NCBI GenBank assembly: GCA_036346275.1 | Contig: CM070720.1 | Location: 12,315,278 to 12,379,277 of the forward strand | DNA: 64,000 nucleotides | Source: Otatea glauca | Lineage: Eukaryota; Streptophyta; Magnoliopsida; Poales; Poaceae | Direction of reading: 5' to 3' | Shown here: in pieces, positions 11,186-21,290 of the stretch | Position numbering within the stretch: the first letter of the stretch is position 1 | Layout: every line of letters starts with the position of its first letter | The notes under the pieces: model-generated | Seen by the model: the letters and a program-made list of their open reading frames with translations, nothing else | The model's database searches: none | What the model was told of the DNA's origin: nothing | Translations under genes and position numbers: made by a program

Positions 11186-14100
11186 TGTCGGGACCCGAAT
11201 GCAAATCCGGACCCTCTGTATTCTGTGCGATCCAGATCACGCTTAGCACACACAATCATACAGGGTTGCACATCACGCACATTCACAAGGATATAAGAAT
11301 AAATAGTGCAAACATGTATATAAAACGAGTTGTACAACCTTATGGTCTCCTTACAGATAAGTCGACCACGCAGGCTTACATTATTCAAAACAAAGAAATA
11401 GCGGCAATGAACATAAAAAGTCGTGTAAGCATCCATCTTGCCACAGCAACCGACTGGCTTGCCCCTAGTTGCTCGTGTCCTCGACGTACTCCTCCTCCCA
11501 TCTTGGTGTAGTCTCCTCCACGATGTTGGGGTTGATAAGCAAGGTGGGGTGAGTACACAAGGCACTCAACAAGTAATGCATGAATCGCAAGACTATTACT
11601 ATATGCAAAGCTTATTCCAATGGATTGGCTTAATTGATCCTTTTGCATCAAGCGACATTTTTAAACTAGTATCTTGTTTAGATTAAAGCAATGAAACAGA
11701 TATAAGTAATACTAATTTCAAATGGTTTTTCTTGAAGATTCTCGGCACACACCTTATTAGTTCATTTCCAACACCGCACACACCACCCTTCCATGTTTTG
11801 TTTATGAAAACTACCCTTGATCAGTAATCCCGAGCAATGCTCAATACCGTGAGCACGGCTATTCAATAGTTTTGACACTCTGCGGAGGTTGTACACTTTA
11901 CCCACAAGATCTGACCGCCACCACCACATGTGATTGTCCGCAACAAAGCTTTTCAGAACTTCTACCTTAACCAAAGAACCTCTCCCAGATTGCCTTTACT
12001 ATCACTTCCCTCACACAGAGCAAGTATAGGACCGCCAATCACCGTTGGATGGGCACCAAGCCGTAGCACGTGCGCTCCCCATACAGATACACCCCGTGTC
12101 TTGTCACCCCGAGGTATCGGAGGAAAGATATCGTAACCCTAGTCAACTAGGTCATCCCATGTCGGACATGTGGTTGTACGGGTGACTCGGATCAAAGGCT
12201 TGCAAGGTGAAGTCCTTAATCGGCCAAGGCAAGACTTTCAACACTCAACAGATGGCACACACACCCAATGTGCACACAGACTCACATCACTCAACAACCC
12301 AATGCCACACAGCCCACCTGCACACACCTCTTGCCACTTGCCCCGGTCTAAATCATTTTCCACCCGGCTTGATTATTGTGCAACACATGCCAAGAATAAC
12401 TCAATATCGATGCGGAACCACACAAAGGTTTGTACCTCAATCTCAACATGTGGCATCATCACACCACTTTTCAAAATACATTCAATATGTCTTTAATCAA
12501 TATTGTAGCATTTTTCCAAAGATCATTCATGATTCGTTGCAAGGCTAAGCATCTACTCACGGTCTAGCCTCCCGTGTTGGCACAATATTAACATCCAACT
12601 AATATAATCGAACTTAGGGTGACAATGATCTAGGCATACAATTAATAATTCAAGGTGGCATAACAAAATGGGTTGATTAACTACATTATCCCAAATTAAT
12701 TTAAATTCATTTTAAATAATTAGCATGCATAGTTTCAAAGCATAAATTACATTTTAAAATCTGGGATCAAAATGATCAAAGCATCACTTGCCTTCAAAGA
12801 GTTGCTGGTCGTGTTCCGAAGCTTGGTCTTGAGCGACTAATTCTTCCTCGAAACTTCCGGCAAATTTACGTCTCACGCGTACAAACAAAGCATACAATAA
12901 ATAGCCAATACAGAAGACTATATGTCCTCAAGAATTCAAATAAAATTCACCAATAAATAGCTCACAATTTTATGAATTTTTAGAAATTTGAATCACCCAA
13001 ATCCGAGTTAAAATGCAAAAGTTATAGTCATTTGAAGTTTGAATAAAATCAAAATACGTAAATTAAGAAAATCCGATTTTTCTGAATTATTTTTATACTT
13101 GAAATTCACATTTATGACGTCAGCATGCCTCATGATGACGTCAGCACCGAAATGAATTTCCGGCCAAAATATTTTTATATATGAAAATATTTATGACGTC
13201 AGCGATGACGTCAGCACGACACGTGGCACGCCCAGAGGCTGCCACGTCGCTCTGGTCTATGGACTGAGTCTACGGGTTGGCTCTGGTCTACCGTGGGCTT
13301 GGTTCCGCGTAGCGGTGCAGCCACGCGGCAAAATCCGCACCGTTCGCTAAAACCGACGGTCGATCCTCACGCGCACCGCAATAAGACCGAGATGCGTGCG
13401 ACACGCGTCGCGCATCCAAATGATCGGCCTAAATCCAGCGGTTGGATTCCGCGACCGACGCGGCGGCGCCGATTCCCGCACGCCACGCGTCGCGCATCGA
13501 ACGGTGCCCTCGGATCTAACGGCGGCAAGACCACACCGCCATCGCGACGCCTCGGTTTACTCGTAGCCACGCGCACGACGCGCGGCGCGCGCGCCCAAAG
13601 CAACGGATCGGATCTGCGTCTCGCTCGTCAAACGCCCACGCCACGGACGCGATTTGGCGAGGGTACGGTGCCATCTCCGCCGCTCGCTCAAATCGAACGG
13701 CGCAGATCCTTAGGGCAAAACCAGATCCAATCTCTACCGCTCGATCTAATCCAACGGTCCACGGTACGGCTGTCAAGCATCGCTCATGGTGCGACGTGGT
13801 TCAATCCTCTGGCGTCCACTATCGATCCAACGGTTAAGACAAAAACATATCGCGGACATTAGATCTAATCCAAGCCGCTCGTTCTAGATCTAACGGTTAC
13901 GATTCAATCTAAACATCTACAGAGATGGAGGCTACGTGGACTCACCGTAACCGAACGATGCAAATCGGACGGTCGGCGCGGTTCGACGAGGTTGACGCGC
14001 GCAAGAAGCGAAGGTTGCCGAGCCGGGAAGATGACCTCGGCGGCGGCTGCGGGCTTCTCGGCGAGAAGAAGTGGTCCACTCGATCGCCTTGCTTGGTGAA

Positions 14101-14833
14101 CTTCGAACGGGCCGAGCACGGCGGAAAGCGACGGACGGCGACGAGAGGAAGCAAAACAACGGCGGCACAAGGACGCAATTACGGCGAGCTTCGCCAGCGC
14201 TAGAGAGGGTCTCGGCGTGCGTGCGAGTCAAAAGACGCGCCGAAGGAGCTCACGGACGCGCTACTCGGTGCACTTAAAGGGGCCTCGGCGTGCGCGCTAC
14301 AAAGCGGCGAACGAAGCGGAACGGTCGGCGGCATTAGCTCGGTGATCTCGCGAAGACGACCGACGTGGCGCAATCCGCAGCGTCCGTCGGCGACGATCCG
14401 AGGCTCACGCGTCTCGGGCGACGTGGCACACGCCGCAGCGTGCGATCCGGATCGAACGGCTTGGCTGGGCGGCGCTAGGGTTTCGGCGCGGATGGGCCGG
14501 CGACGCGCACAGTAATGGGCTCGGCCCATTACTGTTCATAGCCACTTTTAAAACCTTTTTCAATAAAAATAATTCTAGAAATTCACTTAAATCATTTGGG
14601 GCTTTTAAAATAGCAGAAAAATTCTAGAAAAATTCCAGAAAATACTTTGAGATATTTGGAACTCAAATAAAATATTTTCAATAAAACTTTGCTAGAACTT
14701 TTCCATCATTTAATTGTTTTCAAGGAAGGCTAGTTTTGAGTAATTCCAAATAAATTTCAATAAATTCCCAAAAATTCACAAAAATCAAAAATACTCTCAA
14801 AATTTAAATTAGAGCAAAAATTAGGGTGTTACA
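11186..14833 (-). repeat. 5' LTR of chromovirus D
   Basis: This 3.65-kb repeat is homologous to 1934-5574. On the minus strand it starts TGTAACACCC and ends GGTCCCGACA next to the primer site. Long AT-rich blocks are identical to the other LTR, for example about 12600-12810, while GC-rich parts differ by many 1-4-nt insertions, deletions and short replaced words. The LTR would carry the promoter for the element's minus-strand transcript; see the separate bZIP-site cluster. Confidence 0.93.
13115..13225 (-). promoter_or_regulatory. bZIP-site cluster around a TATA box in the D 5' LTR
   Basis: Four exact TGACGTCA palindromes lie at 13115-13122, 13136-13143, 13194-13201 and 13206-13213. A G-box core CACGTG lies at 13220-13225. 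Between the two pairs, the minus strand of 13172-13183 reads CATATATAAAAA, a TATA-like box in the element's sense. TGACGTCA and CACGTG are known binding words for plant bZIP factors (TGA and G-box classes). The 3' LTR keeps only the first pair exactly. Promoter function is inferred. Confidence 0.55.
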
Positions 14834-15205
14834 CCGACTAAAGATCTTGTTCAAAAACCGAGGTTAACACGATGCCGTTAATCGGTTGAAAGGATTGCAA
14901 ACTCAAAGATGAGCAAAATATAAATCGGTTAAACAGCCGATTATAAACATAACGAGTTACAAAACATTCCATAAGCATTCGTAACAAAGTGTTTTCAAAC
15001 AATCGACAAAGTTTGACAGATCGTGTTCGATCATAGAATGCCCGGTTCAGTGGAGAGTTGCGCCTAAAGTCGATAACGCTACCGCAAATTCTTGCAATCA
15101 CGCCTTGGATATCATCAAGGATTCGCTCATCTTCTTTAGCGCTACCCGGATCGGTACCACTTTAGCCGATTGATCCTTCACGCGTGCCACAATACCGTTG
15201 CAATC
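14834..15205. other. E1 interval between pol and the antisense ORF, right of D
   Basis: This continues E1 after the D insertion. It has the E1 word bias (repeated CCGAT and CGGTT) but no supported coding sequence. It may hold the 3' untranslated region of the antisense gene. Confidence 0.5.
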
Positions 15206-17910
15206 TCAATTTTTCACCACAGATTTCGATATTGTTTCTTCCATGGAGACTTGGCCTTCTTGAATTTGTTTCTCTGTTTTGGCCAATTCTTCCAGAAGAA
15301 ATTTCTTCGTAACTTCAAGTTTAGAGAGGGACTCCTTGGTCGATTTCAGCTTCTGCGCGTTGGCATCAAATTTGCGTTTCTTTGCCTTTGCGTCTGCGAC
15401 CAGTTCATCCAGGAGTTTCTTGTCGGCTTCTTGGGCTTCACGCTGGTTGATCCTTGCCTGGGCTGCTTCCACTTCGGATCTTCTGTCGTCTAGATGGCAA
15501 ACATTGAGGAGAGCTGCCATGGCTTCTGGGGGTAAGTCGGCTTCAACGGAGGCCATGGCGTCTCGGATCGGCTGGTTATTTGACAGAATTTGCGACTGAG
15601 GCCTTGTAACCAAGTCGAAAAGCTTGTTAAGTTTTTCTTTCATGCCCGGGGCAGAGGTAATGGCAGCCGATGCTTTTTCTGATACTTGAAGATTTTTTCT
15701 GAATTAGCACCAGGGTCGGACGCCATGATTTCTGGATCTTCAAGATCAGCCAAAGAAAAGCCTAATAGATCAGTCGGGTCCGATGGCTCTGGAGAGAGAG
15801 TGACTACAGGCTCTGACATCAGCTTTGGTGGGGAGACAGGAGTTGTGATGCTTGGAAGGTTTGCTAAAATGTTTGCAACACAGGCGATTGAGTCGGTGCG
15901 CAGGAGATGCACGGACGGTTAGTTTATATATTCGAAGAAATAATAGCCGACACATATAGCCTATTGATAATATGACAAGTTCACCTGTGCAATGGCCGAA
16001 GTATGAGGAGAGCTCTCACCACTTTGCTCCTGAGGTTTAGGCCCTTTCTTTGCTGGAGCTTTAGTATACATCGCTTTCTTCTTTTACGAAACATAATCGG
16101 CTATAAGTTAGTTGAAAAAGCAAGGATAAAATATCACCCGATTATTTTTACTTACTTGGTTGCTTCTTCTCAATGTCCGATAGAGATGGACTTTGAATTC
16201 CTGTGGTACCGAGGTATACCTGTAAGGCCAGATCATCCAAGTGACCTCTTTGCTTGGCCACTACTTGATTGGGCGAAATCGCTTTTTGCCGTGAAGCTTT
16301 AGTCCGAAAATAAGAAACAAAGATTAAGAGTATACTTAAAGAAATTAATATCTGTAAGAGTATTAATCGATCCGATACCTTATCGATATTATAAGACTTG
16401 TGTTAGTATAACCCAAGAGTTAGTTTCATCGCTTGAATCGTTGTTAGTCTCTACCGCTTGGTTCGTAAAGATTTGGAAGAAACTCATTAACAATAGCCGA
16501 GCGATGACTTGTTAGAATATAACGCACTTGCAACGGATGACCACCATAAAGAGAAACGCTCGAAAGCGACGGGTATTCAACACAAAATGAGGCAAGTATT
16601 TGATCCGGGCTCGTCGGCAATCTCAATTACAAGGTGGTGCATGGTGGCATTGCGGACCCTAGCTCTTGGTTGAAGCCGATCAAGCAATGGCGGTCGGGAT
16701 GACTCGACCAAGCCTAATCGCGAGCATAAATCAAGGATTATAGAATTCATATGAAGGTTGGAACGTCCGATTCTGGTGTGCGTAACCGACATGTAGAATG
16801 TTGGGCGATATGAAAATCTTGAACAAATCTAAAGTATCATGCGGCATCGAGAGCTGCCGGCTTCAAGGTGAAGAAAAGAAGGCCGCGAAAATCGGTGATT
16901 TGTATAATCAAGAAATCATTCTGCTTTGAATTCATTGCTATCAAGTTGCGTAAAAATAACAGATATTTCTTAGAGCCGATAGGGTAACCTTTGTCTCATT
17001 TCGAGCACATCATGAACCTTTCCCGTCGATCGGCTAGCTATGAACGAGGTATCATACCTTCAGGGTATCTTCTCGGGAAAGCCGATTCTTCGAAGGATTT
17101 AACTCAAACGATCGGGTGAATAAGCAATATAACCAAATCTGAATAAACCGTAGAGGTCCTCCTACATTTCCGAAACGATGAATTTTGAAAACCCAAAGAG
17201 CAATGTACCGACACCTTATTATGTGCATCATCGATAAATCGCGCTAGGAATATCTTTCCAAGTGCCACCGACGCCTTCTACCGCTTGTTCTGCTATGGTT
17301 TGATATACTTGAGTTGGTCCTAGAAAGCGCCACAAAATAAAAATCGGTCTAGCCAGAGATTCAAGAAAGCAACATGCTCCTCATCCGACACTATCCCATT
17401 GACCTCGTTGTTATTTCTGATATATTTCACCCATCCTTCACCCTTGGATTTAATAAATTTATACTTGGGCTTGGCACTGTAAGCCGATACTTGATCTCCA
17501 TCAGGTCTCAAGCAACATAATTGAGCAACATCCAAAAGGGTTGGGCCGACAAGACCGGTGCGAACATGAAGGCATTAAAAGTGTCCGACTGTATAACAAG
17601 CCGTGGCCACTAAGGGCTCATTGGCCTCCTGATCGGCTAAAGAAAGGGGGAGACATTCAACTATGCCCATTTTTTCCCATTCAACCCTCTTTTGAGCTGC
17701 TACACGAATATACCATGATCTCCACCCTTTAAGAGCCGTCGGCCAAGCCCTGAAACTCTTAGTCCAACCCTCTATGTTGTGCCCGGCCGACAAAGGAAGA
17801 CGAGGATTTCTTCGTTTATTACCGAATCGGACTTCTAAATTTCCTCATCGACCCGGATAAAATTGGTCTTTGCTGTTTGGGATCGGAATGAATACCTGGG
17901 AAGGATCCAT
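15206..17910 (-). pseudogene. Antisense extra ORF of E1 with plant mobile domain (PMD)
   Basis: This gene runs opposite to E1's pol. A start at 17910 (MDPSQVFIPIPNSKDQFYPG) precedes GWRSWYIRVAAQKRVEWEKM and GIVECLPLSLADQE (about 17740-17640), then GIVSDEEHVAFLNLWLDRFL (about 17395-17335). These words are typical of the plant mobile domain found in host genes and in extra ORFs of Tat-lineage retrotransposons. The end (15643-15206) is a 145-residue coiled-coil tail rich in Lys, Glu and Ala. Stops and frameshifts break the middle (15920-17320), which may also contain introns. Its role is unknown. A TATA-like box lies about 125 bp upstream, so it probably had its own promoter. Confidence 0.72.
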
Positions 17911-18030
17911 AGAAGCAATTCTAGCAGCCGATTGGAAGCAGTGCGCAAAAGCCGATTGGAACCTTGACAAACAAAGCCGATTGTGGATGAATTGAGAGCT
18001 TGTACGCGTGAGGAATGGGTCCCGGGAGGC

Positions 18031-18046
18031 TATATATTTATAGCAC
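18031..18046 (-). promoter_or_regulatory. TATA-like box of the E1 antisense ORF
   Basis: On the minus strand the sequence reads GTGCTATAAATATATA, about 125 bp before the ATG at 17910. This is a good plant TATA match and the spacing suits a short leader. Assignment is by position and motif only. Confidence 0.45.
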
Positions 18047-18224
18047 GATAAAATTTTTGAAACGGTGGGAAGTGAATTTCAAAGGACATAGTAATTAAAG
18101 CGCACTACCCGCATGTCAGAGATTTAAGGCGAGAATAAAGCAGCAGTTAATGGGTGAAGTTTAAACGTTAACCGATTTAACAAGCCGATAATTGTGATTT
18201 TTGATAGATGACAAGTCATCTTTC

Positions 18225-18240
18225 AAAAATGGGGGGCATA
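18225..18240 (+). other. Polypurine tract of E1
   Basis: AAAAATGGGGGGCATA sits directly before the LTR start TGTTTGCACC, as expected for a plus-strand element. Confidence 0.8.
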
Positions 18241-18898
18241 TGTTTGCACCAAAATTCGGCAATATATCCAAATCAGGCAATAAAATCAAAGGTATGGAAA
18301 CAAATTAAGGATTGAAAAGAATCCAAGATATTTGGTAACTGCAAGGTTTTTAAGGAAACAATCGTCCGAGATAAGGCCGACGCAGATACGGACTCTGAAG
18401 CGTGTTGTAGTAGGACACGATCGGCCGAAGGGTATAAAAGAAGAGCCAAAGCAAGTTGCGAGAGATCATCAACACAATACAATCAACTAGCTTTTACTTT
18501 TCATCTATTTTTCCTGTCGACTAGGAGTAGTTCTTGTAATTTAGCCTTTGTAATCAATTTTGATCAATAAAGTTGCGCATCGCCGATTGTTGATCATCCT
18601 CGCCATACCCCAGTTTGGTTTATTCGATTTTTGTTGCGCATCGCCTTCTTCGTAATTGATCCGCCTTTATCCTCCGATTAGCCTTAATCGGCTAGTTAGA
18701 TTTATCCTGATACCTTGATCTTGATCGGCTTCAAGCTGATCGAGTTTAAGCCGATTGATCTTAACGATCGGCTTTGTTTGAATTTTATTGTTTTTTTACC
18801 TTGTCGATTACAGGTCAAATCGACTGGCACGCTCTGAACCCGGTGTTCGTCTGGTGTGCTGCTGTCAGAAACCCTACATCAAGTTTTTGACGCCAACA
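18241..18898 (+). repeat. 3' LTR of E1
   Basis: This 658-bp LTR is bounded by TGTTTGCACC after the polypurine tract and by ACGCCAACA at the right. It holds a TATA box (TATAAAA at 18433-18439) and an AATAAA signal (18566-18571) about 130 bp further on, which is the U3-R order expected for a plus-strand element. The partner LTR is outside the window, so the exact right end is inferred from TG...CA and from the coding sequence of E2 that resumes just after it. Confidence 0.75.
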
Positions 18899-19530
18899 CT
18901 TCTGAAGCCCTATGAATCAAAAAGCGACCCCAAGGTAAATTAGGGGAGCCGGATTCCAATTTTGGGAAGGGCTAAAGAAGTCGTATTTCGCTATTCCCTT
19001 CAAGTCTTCGAATAAAGGCTGGCACCAGGAGTGGTTTTATTGTGCAAATCCTGATCCTACACTTCCTTCCTCAAGCGCCGGCCGAAGGTGTCCCTCTCTT
19101 GGTCCTCTGTCGGCGACGCCAGCAACATGGATCAAGTGCAAGACCTCCTTGTGCTCATTGGCAAATTGAAGGAAGGGGGCCTCACAGGGGTTGGTCTGAC
19201 CATTCACTTTGTTGCCCGGCGGGTTCAGCCCCTGAAGGAGCGCGACCACATAGGGTTTCAGTTTGAGGGTCGAGACAATCCAACCTGGGAATTGCCAGAC
19301 TTAATAACGAGAGGGCAGATTCATACTCGAGTTGGCGATTTCTTCATCCCGAGCGTCGAGATGCCCACCCGATTCCCTAAGGCCTTCTCTGCGTTGAATC
19401 CTCCCCCAGAGGTGAGATACTTTGCCGATGGATTCCTGTTTTCATCTTTGAGTGGCTTCTTACTTTTAATCTTCTTTTCCAGGATCACGTTGCCTTCTTC
19501 AGTGATGCGCCTCTTCCGGAGATGCCTACT
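18899..19530 (+). pseudogene. Antisense extra ORF fragment of E2 (PF04195 'putative gypsy type transposon' domain)
   Basis: A plus-strand frame reads FWKGLKKSYFAIPFKSSNKG and WHQEWFYCANPD, then MDQVQDLLVLIGKLKEGGLT and VARRVQPLKERDH. The WFY and RRVQPL words are typical of the PF04195 family carried in antisense by grass Tat elements. A 71-bp intron is likely: GT at 19412-19413, AG at 19481-19482. Its removal joins NPPPE to DHVAFFSDA in frame. The beginning is cut by the E1 insertion at 18898, and the end is lost at about 19530, where minus-strand RNase H sequence starts. Function of the family is unknown. Confidence 0.7.
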
Positions 19531-20700
19531 CATGTAGGTGACTCTATTGTGCTCTTGGAAGTAGTGCTTGAGTTTGCGTGATGTCAGGAGCACGGCATAC
19601 AATAATTTTTGAATTTGCGGATACCGCACCTTGATTCGCCAGACTTCACCGAAGGTAGACCGGGTGTTGATCTTCCGCACGTGGTCCGCTCCTCCTTTCT
19701 CGAATACGACCGCTTGTGACTACATTAGTCGTTGCGCGATGTAAAGTAGCGTAGGTTCTTCGGCATCGCGAAACTAAGACCGGGGCGTCGTTTGGAAGGT
19801 CTTCGATCTTCAAGCGCTGTTGTGCCTCTAGAGTCCATCAAACTTGTCCTCGCTTCTTAAGGAATTTAAAGAATGGCATACCTCATACCCAACCGAAATG
19901 AACTCGCGATGCGGCCATGCATCCCGTGTGAGCTTGGATGTCCTTTGGCAAGTCGGCGGTTCCATATTTGATATGGCCCCCGATCTTCTCGGGTTGGCCT
20001 CAATGCCTCCGTGATACGATAAACACGAGCGCTTTTCCAAGATACTCCATAAACACACTTCTCGGGGTTTAGCTTCATGCTGAAGGCCCTTAGACTCTCG
20101 AATGTCTCGGTTAGGTCGGTTATAAGGTCCTTCTTCTCCTAAGTTTTTACCATAACGTCGTCCACGTATGCTTCCACGTTGCATCCGAGCCGGGCGTGAA
20201 AACAACGCTGACTGCGCTACCGTTGCACGCTGCACCGTTTTCAACCCAACGCCATTGTGGTATAGCAAAAGGCTCGAAGGCGTGATGAACGAAGTCTTGA
20301 TATGATCTTCCGCCTTTAGGCGAATCTGATGGTAATCCGAGTAGGCATCGAGAAAACTCAAAATTTCGCACCCGGCGGTCGAGTGGACCACCTGATCGAT
20401 TCGGGGCAGCCCAAAGGTATCCTTCTGACATGCGCCAAGTTTTATTCTTCTTTTAAACTAGTACAGGATTTGCTAACCAATCGGGGTGATACACCTCTTT
20501 GATGAAACCTGCGGCTAATAGCTTGGTGATCTCCTGCTTGATGGCATTCAGACGATCTGGAGCGAATCGCCGAAGCCTTTGCTTGATGGGTTTTGCTTTT
20601 TCGTCGACGTGTAAGGAGTGCTCGATCACCTCCCTAGGAACACCCGGCATGTCGGATGGTTTCCAGGCAAAGATGTCTTTGTTAGCTTGAAGAAAGGTGA
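19531..20700 (-). pseudogene. pol: Reverse transcriptase and truncated RNase H of E2
   Basis: The RT begins near 20650 with MPGVPREVIEHSLHVDEKAK, then KQRLRRFAPDRLNAIKQEIT and LLAAGFIKEVYHPDWLANPV. It continues, with frameshifts, through FLDAYSDYHQIRLKAEDHIK, the catalytic AYVDDVMVKT (about 20175-20146) and MKLNPEKCVYGVSWK. RNase H is seen only as IQKLLYAVLLTSRKLKHYFQ followed by EHNRVTY and stops at about 19530, well before the domain's end. A TAG follows the YVDD segment. The integrase is absent. The sequence style (Tat type) agrees with gag and with the primer site. Confidence 0.82.
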
Positions 20701-21290
20701 CGAGCGCGCTTTCCTATTTACCTTCGAGCCCTGCCCTGATCAGAGTTGTCTTGGATGAGTCGGACGGGTCGAGGTTGAGTCTCTTGGTTCCTTCGCCAGG
20801 CTTTATTCTTGACGTGGCCTTCTTCTTGGACGGGGCATCGCCTTCTTCCTGCAACGTAACCGCTTCCGCTTGGATTTCCTTTCTTTCGCCGACTGCCTCC
20901 TGCAACTCGGCAAGTTCATGGTTCTCTCGGTCGCACTCCAGGGACCGCTTGACGTCGCTGCGGACCGTGATGACGCTCCTTGGTCCCAGCATCTTCATCG
21001 TCAAGTAGGTGTAGTGCGGAATGGCCATGAACCGAGCCAATCCAGGTCTTCCTAAGATAGCGTGATACGCCGTCTCGAAGTCCGCTACCTTGAAATTTAT
21101 GTACTCGGTTCGGTAGTTGTCCTTGGTGCCAAAGGTGATGGGCTAAGAAATCTGCCTGAGCGGAAGCGATGACGCTCCAGGGATTACACCATGGAAAGGC
21201 TGAGTCTAGGCCTCAGCTCAGAGCGAGGAATGTTCATGTCGTTGAAAGTTTTGGAGAATAATACGTTGAGTCCACTCCCTCTATCGATTA
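20700..21290 (-). pseudogene. Protease and gag-pol linker region of E2
   Basis: Minus-strand frames here include FKVADFETAYHAILGRPGLA (about 21105-21045), followed by MAIPHYTYLTMKMLGPRSVI. These are the usual words at the end of the Tat protease domain, just before the RT. An acidic, Glu-rich linker follows (20960-20870). The protease active site itself should lie just upstream (about 21290-21200); I could read SGLNVLFSKTFNDM there but not an intact catalytic triad with confidence. Confidence 0.6.

Larger units (their letters stand above)
1934..14833 (-). mobile_element. D: complete Tekay/Del-type chromovirus (Ty3/gypsy)
   Basis: This 12.9-kb element lies on the minus strand inside E1. It has two long LTRs (1934-5574 and 11186-14833), a tRNA-iMet primer site beside the right LTR, a polypurine tract beside the left LTR, and in order ORF0, gag, protease, RT, RNase H, integrase and chromodomain. 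Read on the minus strand, each LTR starts TGTAACACCC and ends GGTCCCGACA. The 5-bp flanks (GCCAT at 1929-1933, CCGAC at 14834-14838) do not match as a clean TSD. That may reflect consensus errors, since D shows many short indels. Family order, LTR length and the extra 5' ORF resemble rice RIRE3/RIRE8. Confidence 0.9.
1..18898 (+). mobile_element. E1: Tat-lineage Ty3/gypsy element, left-truncated by window and interrupted by element D
   Basis: The visible parts are the RNase H and integrase end of pol (1-1933), then after the nested element D an antisense ORF region (14834-18240) and the 3' LTR (18241-18898). The order pol, antisense ORF, 3' LTR is the known Tat/Retand arrangement (Grande- and RIRE2-like elements). 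The short words CCGAT and CGGCT recur on both sides of D, which supports one split element. The 5' LTR and gag are left of the window. The right flank (18899 on) is the PF04195-type antisense ORF of E2, so E1 appears to have inserted into E2. The TSD cannot be tested because the left end is missing. Confidence 0.8.

Noticed and set aside
1929..14838. TSD for element D (GCCAT versus CCGAC)
   Set aside because: The two 5-mers do not match. The boundary itself is supported by LTR ends, primer site and polypurine tract, so only the duplication is rejected.
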